Origin: Rhizophlyctis rosea
Taxonomy: Eukaryota; Chytridiomycota; Chytridiomycetes; Rhizophlyctidales; Rhizophlyctidaceae
Assembly (NCBI GenBank): GCA_027596075.1
Contig: JADGJC010000034.1
Span: 124,001 to 188,000 of the forward strand
DNA: 64,000 bases
Direction: 5' to 3'
Shown: one piece after another, positions 11,751-23,216 of the stretch
Numbering within the stretch: position 1 is the stretch's first letter
Layout: every line of letters begins with the position of its first letter
Made by a program: the position numbers and the translations under genes
The notes under the pieces: generated by a model
Told to the model about the DNA's origin: nothing
What the model saw: the letters and a program-made list of their open reading frames with translations, nothing else
Database searches by the model: none

Positions 11751-12114
11751 GAGAGGGACAGATTTGGTGGTATACTATGATGCCTGTTGGGAAAATGTTT
11801 TTATGACAAGTTCACGCCGAATACAGTTGCGAATATGCGCACCAGCAGTGAAGGAAGGTAAAGAACATTGCCACAATCTAGATGCTTGCGAGCCGTTCAC
11901 ATCTTTTGGAGAACCCGTGGCGCAATTAGCCACACTGTGCCACCGCTGTGCCGTTGTGGCACAGTTTATGCCCATTGCATCTTCACATTTCACCAATATC
12001 CGTTGACTATCAAATGCTGCCATTCTTCTTCAAACCGTACGACAAAATCCTTATTGACATAACAGCGTAGTGTCCATACTTTCCACATCCATTTAGGAAA
12101 TACCACAGAAAAAC
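11751..12114. other. Spacer between WDR53-like and SCAMP genes
   Basis: Both flanking genes are on the minus strand. This 364-bp stretch holds the WDR53-like 3' end and the SCAMP promoter. A short palindromic stretch around 11926-11960 (GTGGC/GCCAC elements, CACACTGTGCCACCG and GTTGTGGCACAG) is visible. No gene seen. Confidence 0.45.
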
Positions 12115-13416
12115 TCAGCTCTCTGCACGAAAAAGGAACAACTCGACATCTCCCTCTGTTCTGGTCTTGCCAGCTGCGCCAATCAACGGGCCTCCAACGA
12201 ACGCCAGGACTCGCTGATCATTTGATGAGCTGGCAGACGCTAGGCAGTCGATTTTACGACCGGTCCGGATGGACTGAATGTGGGTAAGTGGTGAATTATC
12301 GGAACTATCTGATGACGGCGACGTTGTGGACTCAATGGGATTCAATGAGTGTAGAGAGATTTGTGCGTCAAGCGCTGCTGTAACCAGCAGCGGGTTGGGA
12401 TTTGAGTCGGATGACAATACGTCGCTGTGCACAATCTTAATGTCAAATATATGCGGAATGTGAGGAGCCATGTCCTAAACATCTACTCACCATCCCGTTA
12501 CACACCACCCATGCACGTTCCCTGCATTTCGCGTCTCCCAATTGACAGATCCAGAATTTCCGCCACCTTTACCGCCACGTTTTGCGCGGTCTTTTGCATC
12601 GAACAGCATTACGGATCCATCGCCAAGCCCTGCAGCTAGCATCCGACCGGTCGGATGAAAAGACAGAGAGTGGACGAATGGTGGGTTGAATGATTGGGAA
12701 GTTTGTGATGAGGTTTGGGGAGAAGCTATGATGAGGCATGATTCTTAGTGAAAGTCGTCCTTCATGGATTTGAAAACCCTCGTGACATTTGACCTACCCA
12801 AGTTCAACGCATACGTTTCTGAACCTCGTGAAAAGTCCCATCGTCGAATGAAACAATCGTGACCGCCAGACCACAGCTCCCATGGTTGTTTAGGCCGAAA
12901 AGCTACTGCGGTTGCTAGCTAGTAGTCATAGTTCAGTGCTCGGTAAGCGGTGCGTAGGACACTTTAACATACATTATCATGACTGCTTCTGAATCGCTTG
13001 AACGGCCGTCTCGTCCTCATATCTAACACGTTGACGCCTCCAGTGTCGTCAACAGTAGCAAGGTATTCTCCACCATCCTTCAGCTGAATAGCATTAATTT
13101 CGTCGCCGGCGACTCCGGTGAGCGTATGCAATGGGTTTGTAACAATTAAGTCTGGCGCTCGAAGGTCATACAGCAGAATATCAGTGCCGCAAGCCAGGTA
13201 TGCGGACTGCGGGGAGGAGAACTCTATGCACGCTATCGGGTGGGGAGTTTTCATGGCCTTTAGGCACTTGTTCGTTTCAGTAGACCATAGCCGAGCGGTG
13301 CCGTCTGCGCTAGCCGAGAAAAGCGTGCTTGGCGAATGTGATGAGGAGACGGAAATGCCAGTGATCGACTTTGCGTGGCCACGAAAGGTGGCAGCAGGTG
13401 GTTGTTCTGGTGACAT
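12115..13416 (-). CDS. WDR53: WD40-repeat protein, WDR53-like
   Basis: WD40 beta-propeller protein. The start MSPEQPPAATFRGHAKSITG opens the first blade. Blade ends such as LFSASADGTARLWSTET and YLATVDDTGGVNVLDMRTRR are visible. The order EINAIQLKDGGEYLATVDDTG then SSHDN matches the region of animal WDR53 that reads EINCLSL...SADDSGAIKILDL. Later exons include WSGGHDCFIRRWDFS, HPTGRMLAAGLGDGSVMLFDA and a C-terminal exon beginning MAPHIPHIFDIKIVHSDVL. In animals WDR53 is a putative DDB1-CUL4 associated factor; function in fungi is not established. Divergent from the GH16 gene. Confidence 0.75.
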
Positions 13417-14220
13417 AACGCTCAAGACAGGTAAAAATTGCACACTAGGGAGAGAATACTGCCAACTTTTGGGAAAGTTTTGGGCGAATGCCTCATATTG
13501 TTTGTGGCGCGGAGTGCGTCCGGAATGTAAATAGAGGCTTGGCCTTTGCCACCGCCACATCAACGCACCCTCCCACATGCAGGCCGATTAAGTATTCCGA
13601 TACCATGTAGATGTACCGGTATTCAAAATTCCTTTTACGCAACTTGGCAGACTCCGCAGCAGCGGCAGCACGGTTGCATGGATTTGTGAGTGTTGGCACT
13701 TCAGGGAACAATTCACAAACGTATGGCGATCCATCATCCCACCAGCTCTGGTTCCGGTAAAAAAGCCCAACGAGAACCTGACAACCAGAGTGGCCTCCAT
13801 AATACATCTACCCGATTGTGTTGGTCCATGCATGTGTTAACGACTCGTCATTTTACTTTTGTGAGCTCGAAATCTACCATCCTCCAATTGCAAAGCTAAA
13901 AACTCAAAATGAAATGTGCGACATTGTCAGAGCACTGTGTCACAGGTTGTTGTACAATGGAAGTCTGGAAGTGCTTAGACATCAACAGGGTTGTACAACC
14001 GGAGAGGCTGTGCGACGATACATTGGCAGGTGGTGGGGTAGCGGGCGTGACCCTGTGGACAGGGGGAGGAGGGGAGGCAATGCTTTGCAAGCAATATAAA
14101 ACCTGCATGTTATGCTGAACCCACCACAAGTGTCAAACCTCTTCGCGAATCAAAAGAACTCACTCGTACACGAGACCCACCAGCACTCTTCCGAACCTTC
14201 CACAAAGTTTCGACTTCATC
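13417..14220. other. Divergent region WDR53-like / GH16
   Basis: About 800 bp. Minus-strand open frames at 13493-13833 (around 100 residues) show no family resemblance and overlap the WDR53-like 5' side, so they are treated as leader or noise. The right end holds the GH16 promoter with a TATA box. Confidence 0.45.
14095..14101 (+). promoter_or_regulatory. TATA box of the GH16 gene
   Basis: TATAAAA, 120 bp upstream of the ATG at 14221, a usual distance for a short 5' leader. The region just upstream is G-rich (GGGGGAGGAGGGGAGG). Confidence 0.55.
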
Positions 14221-15467
14221 ATGGTATCTTCCCGACTACTTGCCGTTGCTCTGGTGTCTGTCGCGTGGGCGCAGACATTTGATCCATTCCCAAATGTTCA
14301 TTATGAAGACGATGTGAGTTTACCACTGAGGTTTTCCCCTTTACCAACTCCAGCCGTGCCCACCTAATCGGTCTTCCCGACATTAGTTCATCCCAGGAAC
14401 ATGCTGTAAGCGTCAACATCTCCAGCTGGCGTTAAAACTGCGAGACTTGCTAATATGTTTCCTTGCAGCCAGGGGCGATCCGAGCAAGTGCACATACTCC
14501 ATGAGCGACAATTCCTGCGATTACCTGTACAAATTTGACCATAACCCCAAGTGGGTCGCCGCTAAAGATCCTGCGTATGGCGGCGACCCAACCAAATTCG
14601 ATTTCACTGTTGAAGCTGGAGAACCACAAATCGTCAATGGCGTCCTTCGCACCCCCTTACTTCCACCAATCAAAGCTGGCTCCGTCATTGGCCAAGCGAC
14701 CATTCTTGCCACCACCAGGTATCTTCAATATGGCTCCATTGAGTTCAAGGGAACGAAGGGAGCAGGCTCCACCGTAATCACCTCTTTGAACACCATGTCT
14801 AATACCTGTAAGTACATAGTCACCATCACTAGTCCTTGTGTTTACTGACATGCATTGCTCAGTGGACGAGATTGACATCGAATTCACCGGAGTAAGCCCC
14901 ACCGAGATCCAAACCAACTGGTACTTCAAAGGCAACGAAAGCTCCCGCGGACAACACTTTGCCATAGCCAATACCAATCAATCCCTCTACGACGTTGCCC
15001 ACACCTTCCGTATCGATTGGTTCCCTGACAGTCTTTCCTTCTACGTTAACGACCAACTCATTAACACCGTCCCCCGCTCTACAACCTGCGCTACCGTGAA
15101 CGGCACCCAAACATGTGGTTACCCATCCGACCCATCACGCATCAAGTTTGGTGTGTGGAATGCTGTTGTTGGAGATTGGGCTGGGCCAACACCGGTAAAT
15201 TGGGCAACTGCTCCTGGAAACAACAAGGGGATATATGCGACGTACGAGTACATTCGGGTGAAGTGCATGGACGCTGTGAACAACCCGAATTCAAAACCAC
15301 AAAACTCGCAAGATTCGACCACTCCGAGCACTCCGAGCACGACGAAGTCGGCAGGTGGTGCTGGGGCGACGAATGGAGCTAGTGCTAGTGGGGCAACTGG
15401 ATTGGTTGCGCCTGCTGTGGCATTTGTTGTAGCAGCTTTGACCGGCGCTGTAGTGCGTTCTCTGTAG
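14221..15467 (+). CDS. GH16 cell-wall transglycosidase, CRH-type, GPI-anchored
   Basis: Secreted glycoside hydrolase family 16 enzyme of the fungal CRH group, which links chitin to beta-glucan in the wall. Residues 1-17 (MVSSRLLAVALVSVAWA) form a signal peptide. The catalytic motif DEIDIEF is intact (nucleophile and acid/base glutamates present). Downstream motifs TNWYFKG, HTFRIDWFPDSLSFYVND and FGVWNAVVGDWAG are typical. The C terminus is a Ser/Thr/Gly-rich stalk ending in a hydrophobic segment (LVAPAVAFVVAALTGAVV), consistent with a GPI anchor signal. Four or so exons; introns at about 14313-14387, 14405-14467 and 14808-14862. No chitin-binding module is visible. Confidence 0.88.
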
Positions 15468-15745
15468 AAGAAAGTAATTGATCGGAGCTGTTGGGGTCCA
15501 TTCCGTATCTTGTACATCTACTATATTGGTTTATCTGTTCAATAGAAATTGTTCTGTTTGTATAATCAGATGACTATCGCTTCACGACTTTCTAAAAGAC
15601 CACTGCTAAGAATACCAGCTGATGCATCATCATTTCTTCCGTACATGCCGAATCGCAAACAAGCTTTCCCTCCTTGCTTCTTGGTTCCAGGAGTCTCTTC
15701 ACTCATGACTAACATTATGCTTTATTATGTATCAGGAAAGACGTT

Positions 15746-18700
15746 CACAAAGTGATTTCCTCAAACTTGATTCCCTCCAACGTCAGCTTCTCCAACATTG
15801 GTACATATACGTCTTTCGTCATGGGACCGATGACTCCCTTGCGCGTTACATTTCCTTTAGGGTGCAGTGATTTTCAGCAATGCAAACTGTCGGATGTCCG
15901 CTAACGAAGGCACTTACCAGAAAGAAGCAAGTCCGTGGCAATCGCAGCTGGAAGGCCAACGGTCTTGGCCATTGCGGAATGAATACCAGGGTCACCGTAC
16001 GCAATCAGCGTTGATGTGCGACGCTCCTGAAGTCAGATATCATCAAAATCAAATTGCTGACAAGCCCCCAAATGAACGGCGCTCAAACCTTCTTCCCCGT
16101 CGACCATTCAATGCCAAACTCATGCTGCATATGCGATAGAGTCAGCATCTCAGCAAACTCATGGTGTCTTGCCGGATGCAGCAACCTTACCTGCATAGCA
16201 ACCATGTCACGTTCTGCCGGTGCAAACACCAATTTTTGTTGCAGAAGGTCGCAGAAAGCATCTAGAACGGAAGGAGCGGGTTTGGCGATGGTGTTGAAAG
16301 AAAGAAGGCCCAGCCTGTGATGGTGTGGGAGAGCATGTCGTTAAGACACTTCTGGGTTTGAGCGACAATAATCGGATTGCATACCAATTCAATGCACCCG
16401 AAATGCGGTTTGGATAACCAGAATCTCCTGACAACCGTGCATCTAGCGCTTGCGAAATGTCCGCGTTTCCATTGACCCCCATCAACTTGCTCAGGATTTT
16501 GGGCTGTTTCGAGGATGTCAGGGCAGGTAGGCAACAGCACTGTCAATAAGAACATACCCACGGCGTTTCAACCTCGATAGCGGATTCCTGCGCAGTGGTC
16601 AGCAGTCCCAAATCTTTGAATGCCGCCATCAACTCACAATAACCCTACAGGAAATTGCGTTCCGTTAATCGTGACGAGAAACATCTGAAAGGATCATCGC
16701 CATTCAAAACACACCTTGTAACGCAATGTACCGCGGAACATCGTATCTATATCCTCCAGAGGACCCAACCCGTACAAATCAGCATACTTCAAAGAATCCC
16801 GATTCGGTATGCCCTCCAACGCAAAGCCTTTGTAAATGTTTACGTCCACAGCGGACTTCAGCAATCGATCCCCGGGGATATCAATGAGCTGCAGAGCGTC
16901 GGGATCAATGTCAATGTCAACAGCATTGAAAGTCATAGACTCGTCTCACCTTGCCATCCAATTTATACTTAGCCGAATTCAACCCTGCAAGCAAAACCCC
17001 CTTCGGACTCCAGCTAAACTTATATCCCAACGGGTTGTTGCTCGCTTCCGGAGCTGGTAAACCGCCACACCAAGACTTGAAAGCGGTGATACGCCCATGT
17101 TGCGCTTTTACTTCATCGAAGAGCTTCATTGCAGTCAGGTGGTCGATGCCAGGGTCTAGACCAACTTCATTGAGGAAGGTGACGTTTGATGCTTTTGCTC
17201 TGTGATGCTGCGTGTCACATGTCGAAGAGATGCCGCTGTTAAATGATGGTTCTTACCTCGCATCCAAGCTTGCCAAGGCAGGTGAAATATAACTAGCTGT
17301 CACCATGTTCGTGTTGGTGGCTAAACATGCTTCAGCAACCACAGGGTGCAGAGTGGCAGGGACAAAGCTAACAATGGGTAAGTTCACAATGCCAGAGAAG
17401 CAAACATTTCAATTCCATTCTTGATCGTACCTGACCACAATGTCATGCTTATCCACTAGTGCCTGCAGCCTGCTCTTGTCCTGGATATTCAACTCCATGG
17501 CTTCAGCGCTCCTCCGTCCCCCCGCGAGCTTTTGTGCATCCGCCAGAATGTTGCTGGCTATAAAGTAGTATCACAGTGTTACGTCAGTTGCCTGAACAAG
17601 GACAAAATCATGGACTACGCCATCTCACCAATAGTAATAGAGCAGTTTGGCAAACAAAGTAGGTAATCCACAAGCGGAGCCGCCACGTAGCCAGAACCGA
17701 GGAGCAAAACACGTTGATGTTTCGATGTTTCGATAGATTTATATAACCTCTCATGTCTTTCAACAAGTTTCCCTTCCGGGGTGGTGATTGTCGCTCGGGC
17801 CAGCGGTGGATGATTGAAATTTCCCTTCACCAACTGCGTAACATGCGGTATCAGAGCGGTACTGAAATATTCGCTGGCTTCAAGAGGTAACTCGGTGGGA
17901 AGGTTGTCTATGGACATGATTTGAATGCCCCGCCCTTCAAAGCTGGAAAAAGGTGTCATTTCAACGCAAAGCATCTATCTTCATATTGAAAACTCACTTG
18001 TCATGGTTCTTGCCACTGATTGGATCATACATGTAGTGAGGATGGCTGATCGTGGAAGCATGGTCCATAAATTCTAATGAACCCTTTACCAGAGTGATGA
18101 ATGTTGAATGACAAGGGGCGAACACGAAAGCCAGCAGTTCCGAGCTTACATTGATATCGCACGAGATGTCTGCTACAGAGAGCAGTCTCAACTTGTTCTG
18201 CTCCGCTAATTTTCGCGTTTGCTCTATCGTCAGCAACCGCGGATACCGCTCATTCCAGAATATGCCGTTCACAATTATCGAAGCATAAGGGCCTATCTTG
18301 AGAATTTCGTCAGAGATGGTTGCTCATTCTCCAGTAGCAGTTGCTCATCTTTACCTTCTCATGGAAGACCGACTCATACTGTTCTGGGTTGCTGTGATAA
18401 TGTTGCCGCTCGTATGGTTGTCCATCTCTTCGTACCAAGTAGTCTTGTGGCCGCACCTGACAAGCATATACCTTGTGCGGGCTCCAATCTGCAAAGATGT
18501 TCGTGAACTTCATACCCTTAATGATCTGCCGATATCTCTAACACATACTGTTGCCCTCAACGAAAGACTTCAATTTGTCCGCTTCAATCCATTCATGCGG
18601 CAGGCATTTGAAGACATGAAGAGCACCCCGCGTGACATTGCCATCTCCTGTGAATACAAAGATCATAGGGCCCATCTGAGTGGGCAGACCGTCATCCATG

Positions 18701-19536
18701 ATCACTAGCCCTGATCGAGTAACATCAAGTCTCGCATCTGCAATAGCTCGGTACATATAGGATAGGCCAATTGCCTGTACGTGGAGGCGTCAGACTATTC
18801 TCCGTCAAACCAGATACATGCAAGGCTACCACGAAGACTTACCAGAAATGGATTTCCATATCCCAGAGCCAGCAAGCGGTGCCCCAAACCATGCAGGCAA
18901 TCAATCATCCCTGCATACCCGGCAAATTTACTAAATTGGACCAGTCGCTTGCTATTATCATTCGTCATCAACTCATAATCTATTAAGCGTATACGCTGAA
19001 CATGGAAGGGGTTATCTACATGTCTTGAATCAGAAGTAGGTGGAACGTACCTTGTCAAGGATATTCTTCAGCAATGGCATGTTATACTTTTGCCCCTTAT
19101 GTGTATGAGAGAAGAAGAGGTATGTCTTGTCATCAAGCAGCCGGTTGATTGGCACCTCTTTCACACCAATGATAATGTCAGCTGCTGATATATCTTCCTG
19201 TATGCGCGCGCCCGCCTGAATGGAGACTTGAAGGTGAGCCCCCAAAATTGGGTTGTGAGTCAACATTGATAACTGTACCATCTCGTACTTGACATCTGGG
19301 AAGACGCGTTTTGTCGACGGCTGGACATAAACCGTCGCTCCGACGTCTTTTACAAGTCGTTCTACATGATCAGGAGTGAGCGGCACGCGTCTTTCCCAAC
19401 GATTTTTATCTTCGCGGCGGATGCCGACTGACAGGAGGGACGAATGCTTTCGCAAACTATGTTGAACTGCTAATTGGCGGGATGAGCGAAACGCAGACAT
19501 GCAATAGCTTGACGATGATGTGTGGTGACGGAGCAT
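15746..19536 (-). CDS. AASS: Bifunctional lysine-ketoglutarate reductase / saccharopine dehydrogenase (AASS)
   Basis: Two-domain enzyme that in animals and plants degrades lysine through saccharopine to aminoadipate semialdehyde. The N terminus has a mitochondrial-type presequence (MLRHHTSSSSYCMSAFRSS). The LKR domain shows IRREDKNRWERRVPLTPDH, FFSHTHKGQKYNMPLL, FAGYAGMIDCLHGLGHRLLALG, FVFTGDGNVTRGA and IIVNGIFWNERYPRLL. SDH domain begins at RVLLLGSGYVAAPLVDYL with a Rossmann motif and continues with CGGLPAPEASNNPLGYKFSW, ALEGIPNRDSLKYADLYG and MFRGTLRYK, ending YVPMLEKLTLEGI. More than ten introns. Model fungi make lysine with separate Lys1 and Lys9 proteins, so the fused form is notable; direction of the pathway here is not shown by the sequence. 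Confidence 0.9.
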
Positions 19537-20828
19537 GGTGGGAGTTGAGTTTCGGGGGATGACAGGTAGGTCCAGTCAGCACACACACAATGAATCCCAG
19601 GCGGACGAAATTTTGTCAAAAAAGGGTTAGAAGGATGTGTGTTTCCGACTTCCCAAGGACATCATGTATCACGTCAAAAGTATGATGTGTGTTCGCAGCA
19701 ATGAGAAGAAATGACAGCTAAACGCGTGAGCGACGTGAATAACAGGGGAGCAAAGGTCATGGGATGCGGCCCACTCCAGGGTTCCTCTCGGGCAGCTGAT
19801 GGGTTCACGAGCCAGCCACCCCTGGCTGCGGATTGAATAAGCAGAGCGGTGCCAACGAAGATATGCTACTTACGGGATTCCAACTGTGAAAACGGGTCGG
19901 AACCGGAGCCTTGATGTAGTTTCTGGGCTGCATCAATCACGGTAAAGTTGGTAAATGGAATTCATTTCAATTTTTGACCTGCTGTATCCATAAACTCCAC
20001 TGTTTTCACTGCAAGCTCTGCAAGCAGACACTGGTCTATGTGCAGAAGGAATTTAATGACTGTGCCGCCCTCTTCATCGATTTTGTGGCTTGTTCGAAAT
20101 GAATTTGTGGGCGCGTCAGGGTCCATTTGGAGGGAAGTGGCGTCGATCTGCACATTTTGAGTTTTCATCCACTTCATCTTTCCCATCCCCACGAACCTAT
20201 ATACCGTCAAAGTTGTCAAACTTGTCAAGACACACGAAAATCATGCACGGTATACGGACCTTGTTACCAATCACTCTGCAGCGTCGGGTGGCTGTGGAGT
20301 TGATCATGCAGGGACAAGCTGCCATTATTTTGTAACTCAGGATAAGAAACGGCCACAGTCAGGAAGTCTAGACATTGAATGTTATTTTCATGCAAACCCC
20401 CTTTACTCCTTTTGACCTGTTAAAAGCTTGTGGAACTGGAAGAAAGCGCCATGAGGCTCGTTGCAACTGAGCATATTGCATCACGCAATGAGCAGCAACT
20501 CACATGATTGTCGCCATATGCCGGCGATAATCCCTATCATCCACAATCATTGAAGCACTATGCAAGGTCTTCTTGTCATGAATGACAAAGTAGAATCAAC
20601 TAGGAAACGTATTGAGCAAAGCTCAAGGATTCCTTCAGAAGCACCTGAGTACAAACTGCCAGTTAACTTGGCCACTTTCCCTTTTCATTTTAATTGGGCA
20701 CTTGCCACTGCACGCTGATGCCTCTATAAAACTGACGAGACGGACACCCTCCCGCCAATCACATCTACACTTTCCCCACGTGTGGTATTCCAGTCGTTGT
20801 ATTCGCTCCTCAATCAAACGGAAGAAGC
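19537..20828. other. Divergent region AASS / CotH-like
   Basis: About 1.3 kb. A minus-strand open frame at 19962-20228 (88 residues, ends VKTVEFMDTAGQKLK) is the longest, but it has no recognised family and no supporting splice structure; it could be a small gene. The CotH promoter lies at the right end. No RNA gene seen. Confidence 0.4.
20725..20731 (+). promoter_or_regulatory. TATA box of the CotH-like gene
   Basis: TATAAAA about 98 bp upstream of the ATG at 20829. It follows GATGCCTC and precedes a short pyrimidine-rich leader. Confidence 0.55.
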
Positions 20829-23064
20829 ATGAAGTATCGCACGCTAGCATTCGGACTGTTCGTGTTGCCGGCCATCGCCATCGCTCGAGATGTCACATTC
20901 AGGGTCGTGGCTATGGAGGGCACGCAGGTTGGAGTGTCTATAAACGGTGCTGGTGCCACTGCTTTGACCGCGCAGTCTGGCGGAACGTATTTCATGGGGA
21001 ATGCCAACATTGACGATGCGGCAGGTGATGTGAAGTATCAGTATGTTGTTGACGGGAAGGCGGAGGTAAATTTGCTTCACCTTGAACTTTGTTTACAAAC
21101 AACCTGAACTCAAAACCCCCGAAAACATTTCAGAACATTACCCGTACGCTCCCCTCCGGCGCGGTTCGCACATACAACGACCTTATTGGCCGCACCATCT
21201 CCTACCATAAGCTCCCTGCCATCCCCAACCCCTTCCCGTCAAAACCCAAATGGACCCGGCAGTCACCTATCGAACCACTTTACGACTATGGCTTTGTTCC
21301 GATCTTGTCCTTGACGGCACCACCTGAGCAAGTGGCACAATTTGACAAATTGGCGCTGAAAGCTTTGAATGCGTCAATGACGATCTACTATGCCGATGAG
21401 GTGGACACCTTCAACGTGAGTTCTTAGCTTCTTGATTCGTCACTTTTTACATTTTTCGTCTTCTAATGCCGCCATCTTCTATTCACAGAATGTGGTCTAC
21501 GCCATGCACAAAGACAACGTTGCCTACGCTGCGAAACGCGCGGTCGATATCGGCTTGACGGGTTCCGACTCCATCAACGGACGCAAGTACTTCAAACTGC
21601 GGGATCTTTCTTCCGAACCATCTCTGATGCGAGAGGTCATCTACACCCACATGCTGCACGCTTCGGGGATCATCTCTCCCAACCAGATCCATGTGCGATT
21701 ATACGTCAACAAAGTTCCCTATGGTCTGTTCGCCATGACGGACTATGTGCAGATCAAGGCGGGAATCTCCGGTTCCACTTGGGAGGTAAGCACGCTCTGA
21801 CTTTTCCAAGCTCTCTGTCCCTTCCCATTAACCAACACCTTCCATGAATCCCCACTACACGTCAGAACTTCCCCGCAACGGCTTTTCACAACGGCACACC
21901 TGCAGCTCCTATCACGAACTGGTTCGACGGATCCAGCGGCAGCTTTGCGTACCTCGGCGAAGACCCTGCTGCATACAACGGTTTCGAGAGCGACAATCCT
22001 CTTTCCCCCACCATCAAGGATCTGATCCCGGCCTTGTCCGTCTTGAACGCCGTTCAAGGAAACGACGCCAACGCCGACAAATTCGCTGCGTTGTTCGACA
22101 TCGATCAAATCTTCACGTCCATGGCCTTCGAATACCTTTGCAGTAGCTGGGACAACTACTGGAGTGCCAACAGCAACTATGCGCTGTATTTTGACGTAAG
22201 TTCAAAGGCGCTTTTCGCTTCACTGATTGCGCCATTGTGATTACAAACGCTTATACATCTCGATGACAGCCGGACACCAAGAAGTGGTATTACATCCCCC
22301 AAGACTTCGACTACACCTTCAGTATGGACAGCCCTGGGTAAGTACTTGGTTGAACTTTGGCCCGTAGCTTCTGCTTCAATTTTTTCAATCTCCTAAAACC
22401 CACCTTCGCCAACATAGCGACACCCCCAACAGCACATACCAAGACTGGGAACAAGGCCGATCCCGCAACCCTCCCAAACCCACCACCGCCCCACTCATTG
22501 ACCTTCTCCTCGCTGCCCCCGGCTACCGCAAACGTTTCGAAGACGGACTTATCGCAATCGTCAAGAAGACCTTCAACCCCGTGGCTTTCAACCGCCGAGT
22601 GCTGGCACTCGCGGACAGATTGAGCGAAGATGTGCAGTGGGATTTGACCATTCCGAGGAAGATGGTTGGCAACCCCAACAGGTAATTATCCGGCTTCCAT
22701 TGTTTTTGGCAGCGCCGTGTCTGATAATCGGCTCTCTCAATACGGCAGGTACCATTATGAAACATTCTACCAAGCGGTCAACGGCACCACACCTGTCAGC
22801 GGCACGTACTATTCACTTACTGGATGGGTTGCAGCACGGGCAGCAACCGTCGCGAAGCAGTTCAACTTCCAATGGGACACTGTCATTCAGGACGACACTG
22901 ACACGGCAAACCCCACACCCGGATTGACTGGGACCCCTGCTGGCGGCGACCTTCCGCACAGCGGGGCGGCAACATCGGGAGCTGAAAGGGTTGTCGAGAC
23001 TGTACTTCGCATGGACTTTGCGTTGGGCATGTTTACATTGATTGGGATGGCGGTAATGTTGTAG
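20829..23064 (+). CDS. CotH-family secreted protein, probable GPI anchor
   Basis: Member of the CotH protein-kinase-like family, named from the Bacillus spore-coat kinase and also found at the cell surface of early-diverging fungi. Residues 1-19 (MKYRTLAFGLFVLPAIAIA) are a signal peptide. A short N-terminal beta domain is followed by the kinase-like core: DSINGRKYFKLRDLSSEPSL, REVIYTHMLHASG, VNKVPYGLFAMTDYVQ, FEYLCSSWDNYWSANSNY and YYIPQDFDYTFSMD, the last resembling the metal-binding region (QDFD). C terminus is Thr/Gly-rich with a hydrophobic end (FALGMFTLIGMAVML), suggesting a GPI signal. Six or seven exons, introns 50-80 bp. Mucorales relatives act in host-cell contact; no such role can be read from this sequence. 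Confidence 0.85.
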
Positions 23065-23216
23065 CCAGATGGTTGTCACTGCCCTGTGAAAAGTATATCG
23101 AATTTTGTATATATGTATTGAAATTTTATAAGTGAATATATCCGAAAGTCTACTACGTGAACGCTCTTCCAAAATGATTTCGCACTAAACACTATTCCCA
23201 TCCGGGTTCACACCCC

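Noticed and set aside
13493..13833. Minus-strand frames upstream of the WDR53-like gene
   Set aside because: No conserved motif; the WDR53-like start at 13416 already opens the first WD blade.
19962..20228. 88-residue minus-strand open frame between AASS and CotH-like genes
   Set aside because: No family resemblance, no splice support; kept only as a note in the intergenic entry.
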